From: Micromonospora pattaloongensis
GTDB lineage: Bacteria; Actinomycetota; Actinomycetes; Mycobacteriales; Micromonosporaceae
DNA: 64,000 nucleotides
NCBI RefSeq assembly: GCF_900107255.1
Contig: NZ_FNPH01000001.1
Coordinates: forward strand, 434,001-498,000
Direction of reading: 5' to 3'
In this document: positions 19,830-28,725 of the stretch, in pieces
Position numbering within the stretch: position 1 is the first letter of the stretch
Layout of the letters: the number at the start of each line of letters is the position of its first letter
The notes under the pieces: generated by a model
What the model saw: the letters and a program-made list of their open reading frames with translations, nothing else
What the model was told of the DNA's origin: nothing
The model's database searches: none
Program-made: the position numbers and the translations under genes

Positions 19830-21506
19830 GTGATCCCGGCGGCGACAGCGGAGACATCGAGCGTGACGACCACGGAGACGACCGGCGAGCGCTCCGGCGA
19901 CGGCGCCGCGGCGCCGCGCGCGGCGGCGCGCGCCCGCATCCCGGCCATCATCCGCCGGCGGCTCGCGCCGTTCGACGCCCGGCTCGATCCGGTGTCCTGG
20001 CTGGCCACCGGGGTGGTCGTCCTGATCGCGGCGGTGCTGCGGTTCGTCGACCTGAGTCACCCGAAGGGCAAGATCTTCGACGAAACCTACTACGCCAAGG
20101 ACGCGTGGGGGTTGCTCAACCACGGCGTCGAGTGGAACTACAAGGACAACACCGCGGCGTACGTCGTGCACCCGCCGCTCGGCAAGTGGCTCATCGCGCT
20201 CGGCGAGTGGGCGTTCGGATACCAGGACGCGGACGGCAACATCTCGGCGGCCGGGCACATCGCGACCGTCTCGCCCGAGTTCGGCTGGCGCTTCTCCGCG
20301 GCGGTCGTCGGCACGCTCTCCGTGCTGATCCTCATCCGGATCGCCCGGCGGATGTTCCAGTCCACCGTGCTCGGCTGCGCCGCCGGGCTGCTGCTGGCGC
20401 TCGACGGATTCCACCTGGTGCTCTCCCGCGCGGCGCTGCTCGACATCTTCCTGCTCTTCTTCGTGCTCGCCGCGTTCGCCGCGCTGGTCATCGACCGGGA
20501 CGCCACCCGGCGGCGGTGGCTGCGCGTGGCCGAGGCCGGCCTGGACCCGAACGATCGGCGGGCGACCCGCCGGGTCACCCGCGGTGTGCCGTGGTGGCGG
20601 CTGTTCGCCGCGGTACTGCTCGGCTGCGCGCTGGCCGTCAAGTGGAGCGCCCTCTGGTTCGTGCCGGCTTTCGTGCTGCTGATCGTGGTCTGGGAGGCGG
20701 GGGCCCGGCGCTCGGTCGGGATGCGCTGGCCGTGGCTCTGGGCCCTGCTCGACCAGATCGGCTGGCTCCTGCTCTTCGGCGCGCTGATCGTCGTCACGTA
20801 CGTGGCGAGCTGGTCGGGGTGGCTGCTCGGCGACGACGGCTTCTACCGGCACTGGCGGGAGCAGAACGGGCTGTCGGAGCCGCCGGTGATCGGCGCGCTG
20901 CTGAACCTCTCGCACTACCACCTGGAGGCGCTCAAGTTCCACCAGGGACTCGACACGAAGCACGCGTACCAGTCGTGGCCGTGGCAGTGGCTGCTGCTCG
21001 CCCGCCCCGTCGCCTTCCACTGGTCGAACGAGGGCGCCTGCGGCGCGTCCAGCTGCGCGTCCGAGGTGCTGCTGCTCGGCACGCCGGTGCTCTGGTGGTC
21101 GTTCCTGCCGGCGCTGGCCGCGCTGCTCTGGCTGGGCATCGCGCGCCGCGACTGGCGGGCGTACACGATCCTGCTCTGCGTCGCGGTCGGGCTGCTCCCC
21201 TGGTTCTTCTTCGCGCTGCAGGGGCGCACGATGTTCGCCTTCTACGCCGCGCCGGCCGAGCCGTTCCTGATTCTCGGCGTGGTCTACGTGCTGGGGGCGA
21301 TCATCTCGCCGGTCCGCGCCCCGGCGCCGGCCGACCACTCCGGCGCGCCCGCCCCGAATCGACGCATGGTGGGCGCGATCGTCGCCGGGGCGTACGTCCT
21401 GCTGGTCGCGATCTGCTTCGCCTACTTCCACCCGATCTACGTCGGCGACGTCATCCCGTACGACGACTGGTCGGCGCGGATGTGGCTCGGCAACCGCTGG
21501 ATCTGA
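19830..21506 (+). CDS. pmt: Polyprenol-phosphate-mannose protein O-mannosyltransferase
   Basis: GT39-family integral membrane enzyme that transfers mannose from polyprenyl-phosphate-mannose to Ser/Thr of exported proteins during secretion. The 558 residues hold about eleven hydrophobic helices. The first periplasmic loop has the conserved acidic pair in GKIFDETYYAKDAW (about residues 79-92) and the HPPLGKWLI motif. GTG start at 19830 with an Ala/Thr/Arg-rich cytosolic lead. Divergent from rsmI with 84 bases between starts. Substrates may include the Thr/Pro-rich secreted and lipoproteins encoded nearby, which is inference. Confidence 0.94.
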   Translation: MIPAATAETSSVTTTETTGERSGDGAAAPRAAARARIPAIIRRRLAPFDARLDPVSWLATGVVVLIAAVLRFVDLSHPKGKIFDETYYAKDAWGLLNHGVEWNYKDNTAAYVVHPPLGKWLIALGEWAFGYQDADGNISAAGHIATVSPEFGWRFSAAVVGTLSVLILIRIARRMFQSTVLGCAAGLLLALDGFHLVLSRAALLDIFLLFFVLAAFAALVIDRDATRRRWLRVAEAGLDPNDRRATRRVTRGVPWWRLFAAVLLGCALAVKWSALWFVPAFVLLIVVWEAGARRSVGMRWPWLWALLDQIGWLLLFGALIVVTYVASWSGWLLGDDGFYRHWREQNGLSEPPVIGALLNLSHYHLEALKFHQGLDTKHAYQSWPWQWLLLARPVAFHWSNEGACGASSCASEVLLLGTPVLWWSFLPALAALLWLGIARRDWRAYTILLCVAVGLLPWFFFALQGRTMFAFYAAPAEPFLILGVVYVLGAIISPVRAPAPADHSGAPAPNRRMVGAIVAGAYVLLVAICFAYFHPIYVGDVIPYDDWSARMWLGNRWI

Positions 21507-21556
21507 GGCGGCCTGCGGACGGTTGCCGGGCGGGCGCCCAGCGGTGGGACGAAAAA

Positions 21557-21604
21557 GCGCGCCCCGATCGCCTGCCACGGGGGAAGCGGGCGATAGGGGC
21601 GCGC
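21557..21604 (+). terminator. Terminator hairpin after pmt
   Basis: A stem of about 16 bp with one mismatch (GCGCGCCCCGATCGCC against its complement ending GGGGCGCGC) lies 50 bases after the pmt stop codon, with an 11-16 base loop. A5 precedes it, so on the minus strand it would be followed by T5. It can serve either strand. Confidence 0.75.
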
Positions 21605-21925
21605 ACAGATGAGCTTAACGACCCGGCATGACCGGCACAACGGGTCACGGTGCACGAGATTTCGGCGCTGCGAGCATGGCTTAACAGATCGGGCAAATGA
21701 CTACCAATAGCACGGATGGGGGTCACTCGATCAGGCAAATCTCCGTATCGCCCGGGATGTGCCATCAGGGAGCGTCACGCACCGCAACCAGGGAAGGGCT
21801 TTCCGTTGTCATAGTCCGTTTCTAGCGCCGCCGCCTGTTATTAACAATCTGCTATCTACCGATGTCTCCGGGCGCTCTCTATATCTAGGCGAGGCAATCC
21901 CGCCTCCGATGTAGATGGAGCCCCC
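21605..21925. other. Leader of the HNH nuclease gene, no gene seen
   Basis: This stretch is less GC-rich than its surroundings (e.g. TGTTATTAACAATCTGC at about 21836) and should contain the promoter of the nuclease gene at 21926. I do not recognise a riboswitch or a coding frame in it. Confidence 0.5.
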
Positions 21926-22579
21926 ATGACCCGTACCCTCCGTTGGGCCGCCACCCTGCTGGCCGGCAGCGCCCTCGCCGTCGCCGGACTCGCCGCCCCC
22001 GCCCGGGCCGCCACCGTCACGATGTCCCTGCCCACCGCCGTGTCGAACCTGCCGGTCGCCACGGAGGTGCGCACCGGCTACAACCGGGATCTGTTCCCGC
22101 ACTGGATCGATGCCGACGGCGATGGCTGCAACACCCGCTACGAGGTCCTCATCGCCGAGGCCGTGACCGCCCCGTCGGTCGGCTCGGGCTGCTCGCTCAG
22201 CGGCGGCCGCTGGTACTCGTACTACGACCGCGCCTACTGGACCGCCACCAGCGACCTGGACATCGACCACATGGTGCCGCTGGCGGAGGCCTGGGACTCC
22301 GGCGCGCGGAACTGGACCACGTCGCGGCGGCAGTCGTACGCCAACGACCTCGGCGACGGCCGCGCGCTCATCGCGGTGACCGACAACGTCAACCAGGCCA
22401 AGGGTGACCAGGACCCGGCGAGCTGGCTGCCGACGTACGACAAGTGCCGCTACGTCGGGGAATGGGTGGCGGTGAAGACGCGGTGGCGGCTCAGCGTCGA
22501 CACGGCCGAGAAGAACGTGCTCACCAGCTACGCCAACTCCTGCCCCAGCACCACCATCACCGTGACCCACGCCTACTGA
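21926..22579 (+). CDS. Secreted HNH-family endonuclease (DUF1524-like)
   Basis: Probable extracellular nuclease. A Sec signal peptide (residues 1-29) has RR near the start, a hydrophobic core LLAGSALAVAGLA and a cleavage site near ARAA. The mature 188 residues carry the HNH/beta-beta-alpha-metal core DIDHMVPLAEAWDSGA (about 113-128), then NDLGDGRALIAVTDNVNQAKGD and the WLP motif, plus four Cys likely forming disulfides. Single gene, ended by hairpins at 22696-22730. Likely role is DNA scavenging or competition; no immunity gene is evident beside it. Confidence 0.88.
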   Translation: MTRTLRWAATLLAGSALAVAGLAAPARAATVTMSLPTAVSNLPVATEVRTGYNRDLFPHWIDADGDGCNTRYEVLIAEAVTAPSVGSGCSLSGGRWYSYYDRAYWTATSDLDIDHMVPLAEAWDSGARNWTTSRRQSYANDLGDGRALIAVTDNVNQAKGDQDPASWLPTYDKCRYVGEWVAVKTRWRLSVDTAEKNVLTSYANSCPSTTITVTHAY

Positions 22580-22695
22580 CCCGCGTACGGCACAGCCGGC
22601 GCCCGGCGCCCCGCGGCGGCCAATGACCGTCGCGGGGCCCGGCGTCCCGCGCATCCGCCGGTGACGACCGGTCGCGCGAGACCGAGCGGGGCAGG

Positions 22696-22730
22696 CCCGC
22701 TCCCGGGGCGTGGGAGCGGGACGCCCCGGG
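22696..22730. terminator. Two overlapping hairpins between convergent genes
   Basis: CCCGCTCCC pairs with GGGAGCGGG (22696-22720), and CCCGGGGCGT pairs with ACGCCCCGGG (22702-22730). The two perfect stems share bases and exclude each other. They sit between the ends of the HNH nuclease and the convergent small membrane protein gene and probably act as a bidirectional terminator. Confidence 0.65.
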
Positions 22731-22735
22731 CCGCG

Positions 22736-23047
22736 TTATTCGCGGCCCTCGTTGTTACGCCAGTAGCTGCCGGCCTTCGCGAGGCCCCGGCTGCCGAGAT
22801 ATCCGATCGTGAGCAGCGTGATGTACCACCAGGCCTTGTCCGCCCGGAACGGGTCGACCCCGTTCGCGGCCGTCCCGACCAGCTGCGACGCGATCAGCAC
22901 CGCGCCCACGCCGATCAGGAAGATGTAGAACTCGGTGGTCTTGAGCGCGGGCTTCGTCTCGTCGGCCTGCGCGACAGCGGCGCGCCGCCCGACGTTCGCG
23001 TCGGCCATCTGCGCCGGCGCCCGGGCGGCCGGATTTGCCGTCGTCAT
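22736..23047 (-). CDS. Small two-helix membrane protein
   Basis: Unknown function; 103 residues. The N-terminal 35 residues are polar, followed by two hydrophobic helices (FYIFLIGVGAVLIASQLVG and AWWYITLLTIGYLGSRGLA) separated by a short loop with Asp and Lys. A short basic tail follows. It resembles a conserved actinobacterial small membrane protein I have seen before without a name. The start has GGAGGAG just upstream. Confidence 0.8.
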   Translation of the reverse strand: MTTANPAARAPAQMADANVGRRAAVAQADETKPALKTTEFYIFLIGVGAVLIASQLVGTAANGVDPFRADKAWWYITLLTIGYLGSRGLAKAGSYWRNNEGRE

Positions 23048-23185
23048 GTCTCCTCCTCCGGTTTCCGCTTTCAGGGCATCACCTGTTTCGGTACCCGGCG
23101 GGGAGAGCCGCTAACGACCGCCGGGGTCCGGCGATCCAGCCGCGCTCGTCGGCGTGCTGGCGTCCCGCGGACCGTACGCCTATCA

Positions 23186-23225
23186 ACAGTTGGCCGCCCG
23201 TGACTCACACCTTCCTGCCAACTGT
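23186..23225. promoter_or_regulatory. Inverted repeat in divergent promoter region
   Basis: ACAGTTGG (23186-23193) is repeated inverted as CCAACTGT (23218-23225) with 24 bases between, in the 224-base divergent region before the genes at 23047 and 23272. It could be a two-site operator. No known regulator is assigned. Confidence 0.3.
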
Positions 23226-23271
23226 CAGATTGTGAACTGGCTGTCTGCCATGTCTCGACCATGATGCCGGC

Positions 23272-23571
23272 ATGGATAGAGGGATAGCGATCGCCATGGC
23301 GCTTCTCGGGATGGCGGTCGGGTTCGTCACCGGGCGCGCCTACCAGGCGGCGCACCGCGCGCACCGGGACTGGAAGAACACCAAGGAGTCGGTGCCGCTC
23401 CTGTTCCGTGCCTTCCTCGGCCTCCTCGGCTCGGCGGCCGGGTGGATCTTGATCGTCGGTGTCGCCGCCGCGGTGCTCATCGCCTGGTCCGTCAGCGGCC
23501 TCACCGAAAGCGCCACTCCGAGGCCGGCGGGCACCGTCGGGCCGAGCAGCGTCGCACCTTCCCCGCCGTAG
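23272..23571 (+). CDS. Small membrane protein, 99 residues
   Basis: Unknown. Two hydrophobic segments (about 5-22, weak, and 50-72, LGSAAGWILIVGVAAAVLIAW) are separated by a basic stretch with HRAHRDWKNTKE; the tail is Ser/Pro-rich. Divergent from the two-helix protein at 22736 and 60 bases before a methyltransferase on the same strand. No similarity recognised; considered coding because of actinobacterial codon use and a compact two-helix pattern. Confidence 0.6.
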   Translation: MDRGIAIAMALLGMAVGFVTGRAYQAAHRAHRDWKNTKESVPLLFRAFLGLLGSAAGWILIVGVAAAVLIAWSVSGLTESATPRPAGTVGPSSVAPSPP

Positions 23572-23631
23572 GCTGCACACGCGAGGCGGCCCGCCGCGCG
23601 GTCCGATGTGGATGAGCTACTTTCGTCCACC

Positions 23632-24264
23632 ATGGTGGACTCTGGATACCTCCACGCCACGCGGGCGTCGTACGACACGGTGGCGGTCGACTACGCGAGA
23701 CGACTGCGGGACGAGCTCACGACCAAGCCGTGGGATCGGGCGATGCTCGCGGTCTTCGCCGAGCTGGTGCGGGGGCCGGTGGTCGACATCGGCTGCGGCC
23801 CGGGCCGCGTCGCCGCGCATCTGGCCGATCTCGGCCTGACCGTGTCCGGGATCGACCTGTCGCCGCAGATGGTCGCCGTGGCGCGCCGGTCGTACCCGGA
23901 GCTGCGGTTCACCGAGGGGTCGATGCTGGCGCTGGAGCTGCCCGACAACTGTCTCGGTGGGGTCGTCGCCTGGTATTCGCTCGTCCACACCCCGCCCGAG
24001 CAGCTGCCGTTGGCCTTCGCCGAGTTTCATCGGGTGCTCGCGCCCGGCGGGCACCTGCTGCTCGCCTTCAAGGTGGGTGACGAGCGGGTGCATCTCGATC
24101 AGGCGTACGGCCTCCCGGTGTCGCTGGACGTGTACCGCTTCCCGCCGAACCTGGTCGCGGAGCTGGTGCGCCGGGTCGGGCTGGTGGAGGTGGCGAGGCT
24201 GGTGCGGGAAGCGGACGAGAGCGAGAAAACCCCGCAGGCGTTCCTGATGGCCCGCAAGCCGTAG
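23632..24264 (+). CDS. SAM-dependent class I methyltransferase
   Basis: Methyltransferase of unknown substrate. Motif I VVDIGCGPGRVAAHLADLG (about residues 51-69) binds SAM, followed by acidic GIDLSPQMVAVARR, LVHTPPEQL in the motif IV region, and FHRVLAPGGHLLLAFKVGDE in motifs V-VI. The ATG at 23632 (MVDSGYLHATRASYDTVA) is preferred over one at 23608; 210 residues. The pattern fits the Methyltransf_11/25 small-molecule type. Not in an obvious pathway cluster. Confidence 0.85.
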   Translation: MVDSGYLHATRASYDTVAVDYARRLRDELTTKPWDRAMLAVFAELVRGPVVDIGCGPGRVAAHLADLGLTVSGIDLSPQMVAVARRSYPELRFTEGSMLALELPDNCLGGVVAWYSLVHTPPEQLPLAFAEFHRVLAPGGHLLLAFKVGDERVHLDQAYGLPVSLDVYRFPPNLVAELVRRVGLVEVARLVREADESEKTPQAFLMARKP

Positions 24265-24375
24265 GCACCGATATGTGGTCGAGGCCCGAAAAGTCGCCGT
24301 AGCGCGCGACTGGTTTACCCGGTAGAAACATCTCAACCACTTCGTTCAGAGCGTGATACAAGTGCGACGAAGCGG

Positions 24376-24387
24376 GAGAGCGCTCTC
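24376..24387 (+). promoter_or_regulatory. LacI-type palindromic operator
   Basis: Perfect 12-bp palindrome GAGAGCGCTCTC, 82 bases before the ATG of the secreted beta-helix gene. The AGCGCT core is the hallmark of LacI/GalR-family operators, and sugar-responsive actinobacterial regulators such as CebR use GGGAGCGCTCCC-like sites. No lacI gene is in the window, so a regulator acting in trans is inferred. Confidence 0.6.
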
Positions 24388-24469
24388 TCACACCTCCACG
24401 CCGATACCCACCTCGCTGCCCCCGGAGCGTGCCCCCCCGCCGCTCCGACCAGCGGAGAGGACGAACCGT

Positions 24470-26344
24470 ATGACGACACAGTCCCCCGGCCCGGGGCGGC
24501 GGCTCGGCCGGGCGCTCGCGCTCGGTCTCGTGCTGACGACCGCCGTCACCGCGACCAGCACGGCGGCCAGCGCCGGCACGGCCCCGCCCCGTACCCCGGA
24601 CTTCGGGCCCAACGTCACGATCTTCGACCCGAGCATGCCGGTCAGCGAGATCCAGGCGGCGCTCGACGCGGCCCACGCCAAGCAGGTCAACAACGAGATG
24701 GGCACCAACCGGTACGCCTACCTCTTCAAGCCCGGCACCTACGGCAGCGCCGAGCGGCCGCTGCAGTTCAAGGTCGGCTACTACACCGAGATCTCCGGAC
24801 TCGGCGCCTCCCCCACCGACGTGACCATCAACGGCAAGGTCGAGGTCTACAACCGCTGCCTCGCCGACGGCGGCACCGGCAACTGCCTCGCGCTGGTCAA
24901 CTTCTGGCGCACCCTGTCCAACCTGTCCATCAACATCAACGCCAAGGGCCAGGACGACTGCCGGTCGACCGCGAACTTCTGGGCGGTCTCGCAGGCGGTG
25001 TCGATGCGCCGGCTCAACGTCAGCGGCGGCGGGCTGTCGTTGATGGACTACTGCACCGCCGGCCCGCAGTACGCCAGCGGCGGCTTCATCGCCGACTCGC
25101 GGCTGCCGTCGACCACGAACGGCTCGCAGCAGCAGTGGCTGACCCGCAACAGCGAGCTCGCGGGCTGGTCCAACGGCGTCTGGAACCAGGTCTTCGCCGG
25201 CGTGGTCGGCGCCCCGGCCGACGCCGGCTTCCCGAGCCCGCCGTACACCACGCTGGAGACGACCCCGCTGAGCCGGGAGAAGCCGTACCTCTTCGTCGAC
25301 GCCAAGGGCGCGTACCAGGTGCGGGTCCCGGCCGCGCGCCGCGACACCCGCGGCGTCTCCTGGGCCAACGGCATGACGCCGGGCCGGACGGTCCCGATCT
25401 CGGAGTTCTTCGTCGCGAAGCCGTCCGACCCGGTCCAGGTGATCAACAACCAGCTCGCGCGCGGCAAGCACCTGCTGCTCACCCCCGGCGTGTACGACAT
25501 CGCCCGCAGCATCGAGGTCAAGCGCCCCGACACCGTCGTGCTCGGCATCGGGCACGCCACCCTCACCGCCGTGCGCGGCGCCATCCCGCTGGACGTCGCC
25601 GGGGTGCCCGGCGTGATCGTGGCCGGCGTGACGGTCGACGCCGGCCTGAAGGAGTCGCCGGTGCTGCTGCGGGTCGGCCAGAAGTACGGCCGGAACGACA
25701 GCAACCCGCGCAACCCCATCACCCTGTCGGATGTCTACTTCCGGGTCGGCGGACCGCACGTCGGCAAGGCGGACACCGCGCTCGAGGTGAACAGCGACCA
25801 CGTCCTGATCGACCACACCTGGGTGTGGCGCGGCGACCACGGCGTCGAGGGCTTCACCGGCGGCGTCAACGGCGACACCCAACGCTGGAAGACCAACACC
25901 GGTCGCTACGGCGCGGTCATCAACGGCGACCACGTGACCGCGACCGGGCTGTTCGTCGAGCACTTCCAGCGCTACAACACGGTCTGGAACGGCGAGCACG
26001 GCACGACGATCCTCTACCAGAACGAACTGCCGTACGACCCGCCGACGCAGGCCGACTGGATGAACGGCGACGTCGAGGGGTACGCGGGCTACAAGGTGGG
26101 CGACCGGGTCAGACACCACACCCTGCACGGCGGCGGGGTGTACGTCTTCAACCAGAACAACCCGTCCATACACACCGAGAACGGTTTCGAGGTGCCGGTG
26201 ACCCCGGGCGTGAAGCTGCACCACATCATGACGGTCAACCTCAGCGCCGGCACGATCGACCACGTGGTCAACGGGGTCGGCGAGGCGGCCGACATGACGC
26301 GGGTGGGCCAGCCCGTCTACGTGGCGGAGTACCCGATCCCGTAA
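24470..26344 (+). CDS. Secreted right-handed beta-helix protein, putative polysaccharide-active enzyme
   Basis: 624 residues. A signal peptide (1-36) has RR, then ALALGLVLTTAVTATSTAASA with cleavage near ASAG. The rest has the periodic short strands and Gly/Asn turns of a pectate-lyase-like beta-helix, e.g. VVLGIGHATLTAVRG, VPGVIVAGVTVDAG, DHVLIDHTWVWRGDHGVEG and GVYVFNQNNPSI. The ATG at 24470 follows GGAGAGG. By fold it may bind or cleave a plant or microbial polysaccharide; the exact family is not assigned. The LacI-type operator upstream supports sugar-controlled expression. A strong hairpin ends the unit. Confidence 0.8.
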   Translation: MTTQSPGPGRRLGRALALGLVLTTAVTATSTAASAGTAPPRTPDFGPNVTIFDPSMPVSEIQAALDAAHAKQVNNEMGTNRYAYLFKPGTYGSAERPLQFKVGYYTEISGLGASPTDVTINGKVEVYNRCLADGGTGNCLALVNFWRTLSNLSININAKGQDDCRSTANFWAVSQAVSMRRLNVSGGGLSLMDYCTAGPQYASGGFIADSRLPSTTNGSQQQWLTRNSELAGWSNGVWNQVFAGVVGAPADAGFPSPPYTTLETTPLSREKPYLFVDAKGAYQVRVPAARRDTRGVSWANGMTPGRTVPISEFFVAKPSDPVQVINNQLARGKHLLLTPGVYDIARSIEVKRPDTVVLGIGHATLTAVRGAIPLDVAGVPGVIVAGVTVDAGLKESPVLLRVGQKYGRNDSNPRNPITLSDVYFRVGGPHVGKADTALEVNSDHVLIDHTWVWRGDHGVEGFTGGVNGDTQRWKTNTGRYGAVINGDHVTATGLFVEHFQRYNTVWNGEHGTTILYQNELPYDPPTQADWMNGDVEGYAGYKVGDRVRHHTLHGGGVYVFNQNNPSIHTENGFEVPVTPGVKLHHIMTVNLSAGTIDHVVNGVGEAADMTRVGQPVYVAEYPIP

Positions 26345-26359
26345 CGCGCACCTTTCTCG

Positions 26360-26396
26360 ACGTGGGCCGGAGCTTCGCCGAAGCTCCGGCCCACGT
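26360..26396. terminator. Strong terminator hairpin
   Basis: Near-perfect palindrome with stem of about 17 bp (ACGTGGGCCGGAGCTTCG and its complement) and a tiny loop, 15 bases after the beta-helix gene and facing the end of the convergent gene at 26454. Probably terminates both strands. Confidence 0.85.
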
Positions 26397-26453
26397 CCGT
26401 CCGTGCACCGCCTACCACGCACCGCCCACCACGACACCGGGGCCGCGGTACGG

Positions 26454-27602
26454 CTATCCGGCGGAGGCCGGAGATCGTCGCCGTGCCCGGGCGCGGTCCA
26501 GCGCGATCACCGCCACGGCGACGGCACCGGGCACGAGGCCGGCCACGAGGAGTGGGACGCGCCCACCCGGAACCGTCGCCAGGTGACCCGGCAGCCCACC
26601 GATCCGCGGTGCCTCGCCGACGAAGTACTCCGCCCGCTCTCCGACGCAGCTCACCGCGTACGTGCCCGGCTCGGCGGTAAAGCGGGAGACCCAGATCCAC
26701 GTCACGCTGTCGCTGACGTCGAGGGGCAAGCGGATGCTGGGCCTCCTCGTGTCGACCGGAGCCCCGTCATCCCCGGCTACCCGGCACGCGTCCGCACCGC
26801 CGGCGGCCGGCCACACCGCGTAGATGCCGTACTCCCCCGCGTGGTCGAGCCGTACCTCGACGGTCTGCCCGGCGTCCAGGTAGGCGGCCGGTTCCGGATT
26901 GGACTCCATCGCGAACCAGGCGGTGTGCGAGACGAAAGGCGGGCACATCATCACACCGGCGACGGTGATCGCGGCAGCCACCCAGTACGAGCTGCGACTG
27001 AGCGGCTTCCGCGCGGCGGCTCCCGCGTCGGCGCCGTCCTGCGGCGGCACCGTCCCAGCTTCGGAAGCCGACACCCCGGACAGCGGGGCGACGAGCAGCG
27101 GGACCGGCCCGAGCGGGCGCCCGGAAAGCTGGCAGATGCGGCGGGCCACCGTGCCGAGGGCGTAGCCGAACGCCGCCGCGACCAGGCCGAAACCGACCGA
27201 CCGCACCGACATCCAGATGATCTCCCGACCGGCGCCCGGCCCGCCCTCACCCGGGTCATTGATCGGGAACACCCAGCGACAGACCGCCCCGTACGCCGCG
27301 ACATAGGGCGCGCCGACCAGACCCGCGACCGCGAGCGCTCTCGCCAGGCCGGCCAGATACGCGCGGCCCGTCGCTGCGGGACTCCGGACGGCGTGGCGCG
27401 CGCCCACGGTAAACGCGAAGACGGTCAGGAACCCGGCGGCCCAGTACACCATCGTGCGCGGCTCGGGCCGGAGGTGCGGGCTTCCCCCGCTCGCCATGCC
27501 CGCGAGCAGCAACGGCACCAGGACGGTCGCCAGGACCGCCGCGAGCAGCAGCGGCCAGAACAGAATCGGACGCCACACCCGGAAGGGGGGAGATAGCGGC
27601 AT
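26454..27602 (-). CDS. Multi-pass membrane protein with exported domain
   Basis: No family recognised. 382 residues: hydrophobic helices at about 11-35, 50-68, 85-108, 135-155 and 203-225. A long exported region (about 225-340) contains two conserved-looking Cys (DACRV and YAVSCVGE) and reads like a beta-sandwich (EVRLDHAGEYGIYAVWPA, SDSVTWIWVSRFTAEPGTYAVSC). A last helix and basic tail (LDRARARRR) close the protein. It lies upstream of nothing on its strand and is convergent with the beta-helix gene. Confidence 0.65.
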   Translation of the reverse strand: MPLSPPFRVWRPILFWPLLLAAVLATVLVPLLLAGMASGGSPHLRPEPRTMVYWAAGFLTVFAFTVGARHAVRSPAATGRAYLAGLARALAVAGLVGAPYVAAYGAVCRWVFPINDPGEGGPGAGREIIWMSVRSVGFGLVAAAFGYALGTVARRICQLSGRPLGPVPLLVAPLSGVSASEAGTVPPQDGADAGAAARKPLSRSSYWVAAAITVAGVMMCPPFVSHTAWFAMESNPEPAAYLDAGQTVEVRLDHAGEYGIYAVWPAAGGADACRVAGDDGAPVDTRRPSIRLPLDVSDSVTWIWVSRFTAEPGTYAVSCVGERAEYFVGEAPRIGGLPGHLATVPGGRVPLLVAGLVPGAVAVAVIALDRARARRRSPASAG

Positions 27603-27703
27603 TGCTCAATGGTTTCAGGAATCGTCCGGCCGGCACCACCCCCGTCCGGAGTCCCGCCACTCGGGGTCGCAAACGGCCTTGGCCTCAGGGCCCGCAAGGC
27701 CGT

Positions 27704-28477
27704 TCAGGATCCGGTCGCCTGGAACCTGCGGAGCGCAGCTTCGGCGAGCTGGGTGAGGTATCTGTTGCCACCCGGCTTGTTGCCCTGCTCCTTGACGACC
27801 ACCAGAGCGGTTCCGATCCGGACGAGTACGCTGTCCCATTCCAACGTGCCGGAACCGGACGTCGTGCTGCAGCTGACGTGGATACTGTCATCGCCCAGCC
27901 GCGGCCCCGGCGCGACTGCGAAGCGGTACCTGTCGCCGATGCCAAGGCCGGACGACACGACGAGGGTGGGGCAACGGCCGATGAAGGTGCGCAGGTCGGT
28001 CATTGCTCGTCGTGCACCGTCATCGGCGTAGGTCCTGAGGATTTCGGTTCCCACCCAGAAGTCATCGGGACCGGCGTCATAGCTGAGGGTGGCTGCGGCC
28101 ATCGCTGACGGAGTACCGGTCAGCCGCGCGGCCGACAGTAGCGGGATCATGTTGTCCGAGCAGGACACTTCGCCGCCCTGGCGTTGCTCTCCAGCATCCG
28201 CCGGCATCACTGTCGCGATCTCCGCAGTGAATCCCGGCGGCAGTGAGTCCGTGTCCAGCAAGCGTGCGGACAGCGTCGCGGAGTAGCCGGCTCCGCCGGT
28301 CGGCGGAACTGTGGGGGGAGCCGGCTTCGCGGCTGCGGCCGAGCTCGTCGCCTGACCCGTGGAGGGGATTGTTCCGCCCGCCGATCGATCCGCTGTATGA
28401 GCTGTTGAAGAACCGCACGCGGTCACCATGCCGACGGCCACCACCGCGACCGACCTACGCAGCACCATCCAGAGCAC
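27704..28477 (-). CDS. Lipoprotein
   Basis: Unknown role at the outer face of the membrane. The signal peptide VLRRSVAVVAVGMVTACGSS has a lipobox VTAC with Cys at residue 21, then a Ser/Thr/Pro-rich linker and a globular domain with Cys pairs (VSCSDN, FIGRCPTLV, IHVSCSTT). It resembles sensor-like lipoproteins of the PknH-extracellular/LppN kind in overall size and Cys placement, but I cannot assign it. 257 residues from the first start; an ATG at 28468 is also possible. Confidence 0.7.
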   Translation of the reverse strand: MLWMVLRRSVAVVAVGMVTACGSSTAHTADRSAGGTIPSTGQATSSAAAAKPAPPTVPPTGGAGYSATLSARLLDTDSLPPGFTAEIATVMPADAGEQRQGGEVSCSDNMIPLLSAARLTGTPSAMAAATLSYDAGPDDFWVGTEILRTYADDGARRAMTDLRTFIGRCPTLVVSSGLGIGDRYRFAVAPGPRLGDDSIHVSCSTTSGSGTLEWDSVLVRIGTALVVVKEQGNKPGGNRYLTQLAEAALRRFQATGS

Positions 28478-28725
28478 CGGGCGGACCCCACCTCTCGCGC
28501 GAGCCGCGTCAGCCTAGCAGCGCGCATGACACTGTCAGCTTGGGAACCGCGTTGATCCATGCCTTCGGTGACCGATCGGGCCGGCGGGCGGGCACTCAGC
28601 GTTGACGCAGCCCGTGCATGTGTGTCGGGTGGACCGCCGGTGGCCGCTGCATCGGGCACGGATCGGGCAGGCGACCGCTTCGGCCCGAACGAACGATCAC
28701 GGGTTCTCCTCACCTATGGGTTTGC

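Noticed and set aside
21605-21925. c-di-AMP (ydaO-type) riboswitch before the secreted nuclease
   Set aside because: The conserved loops of that riboswitch are not seen; only moderate-GC leader sequence.
24068-26437. 789-codon minus-strand frame
   Set aside because: Antisense of the secreted beta-helix gene; no ribosome site or domain.
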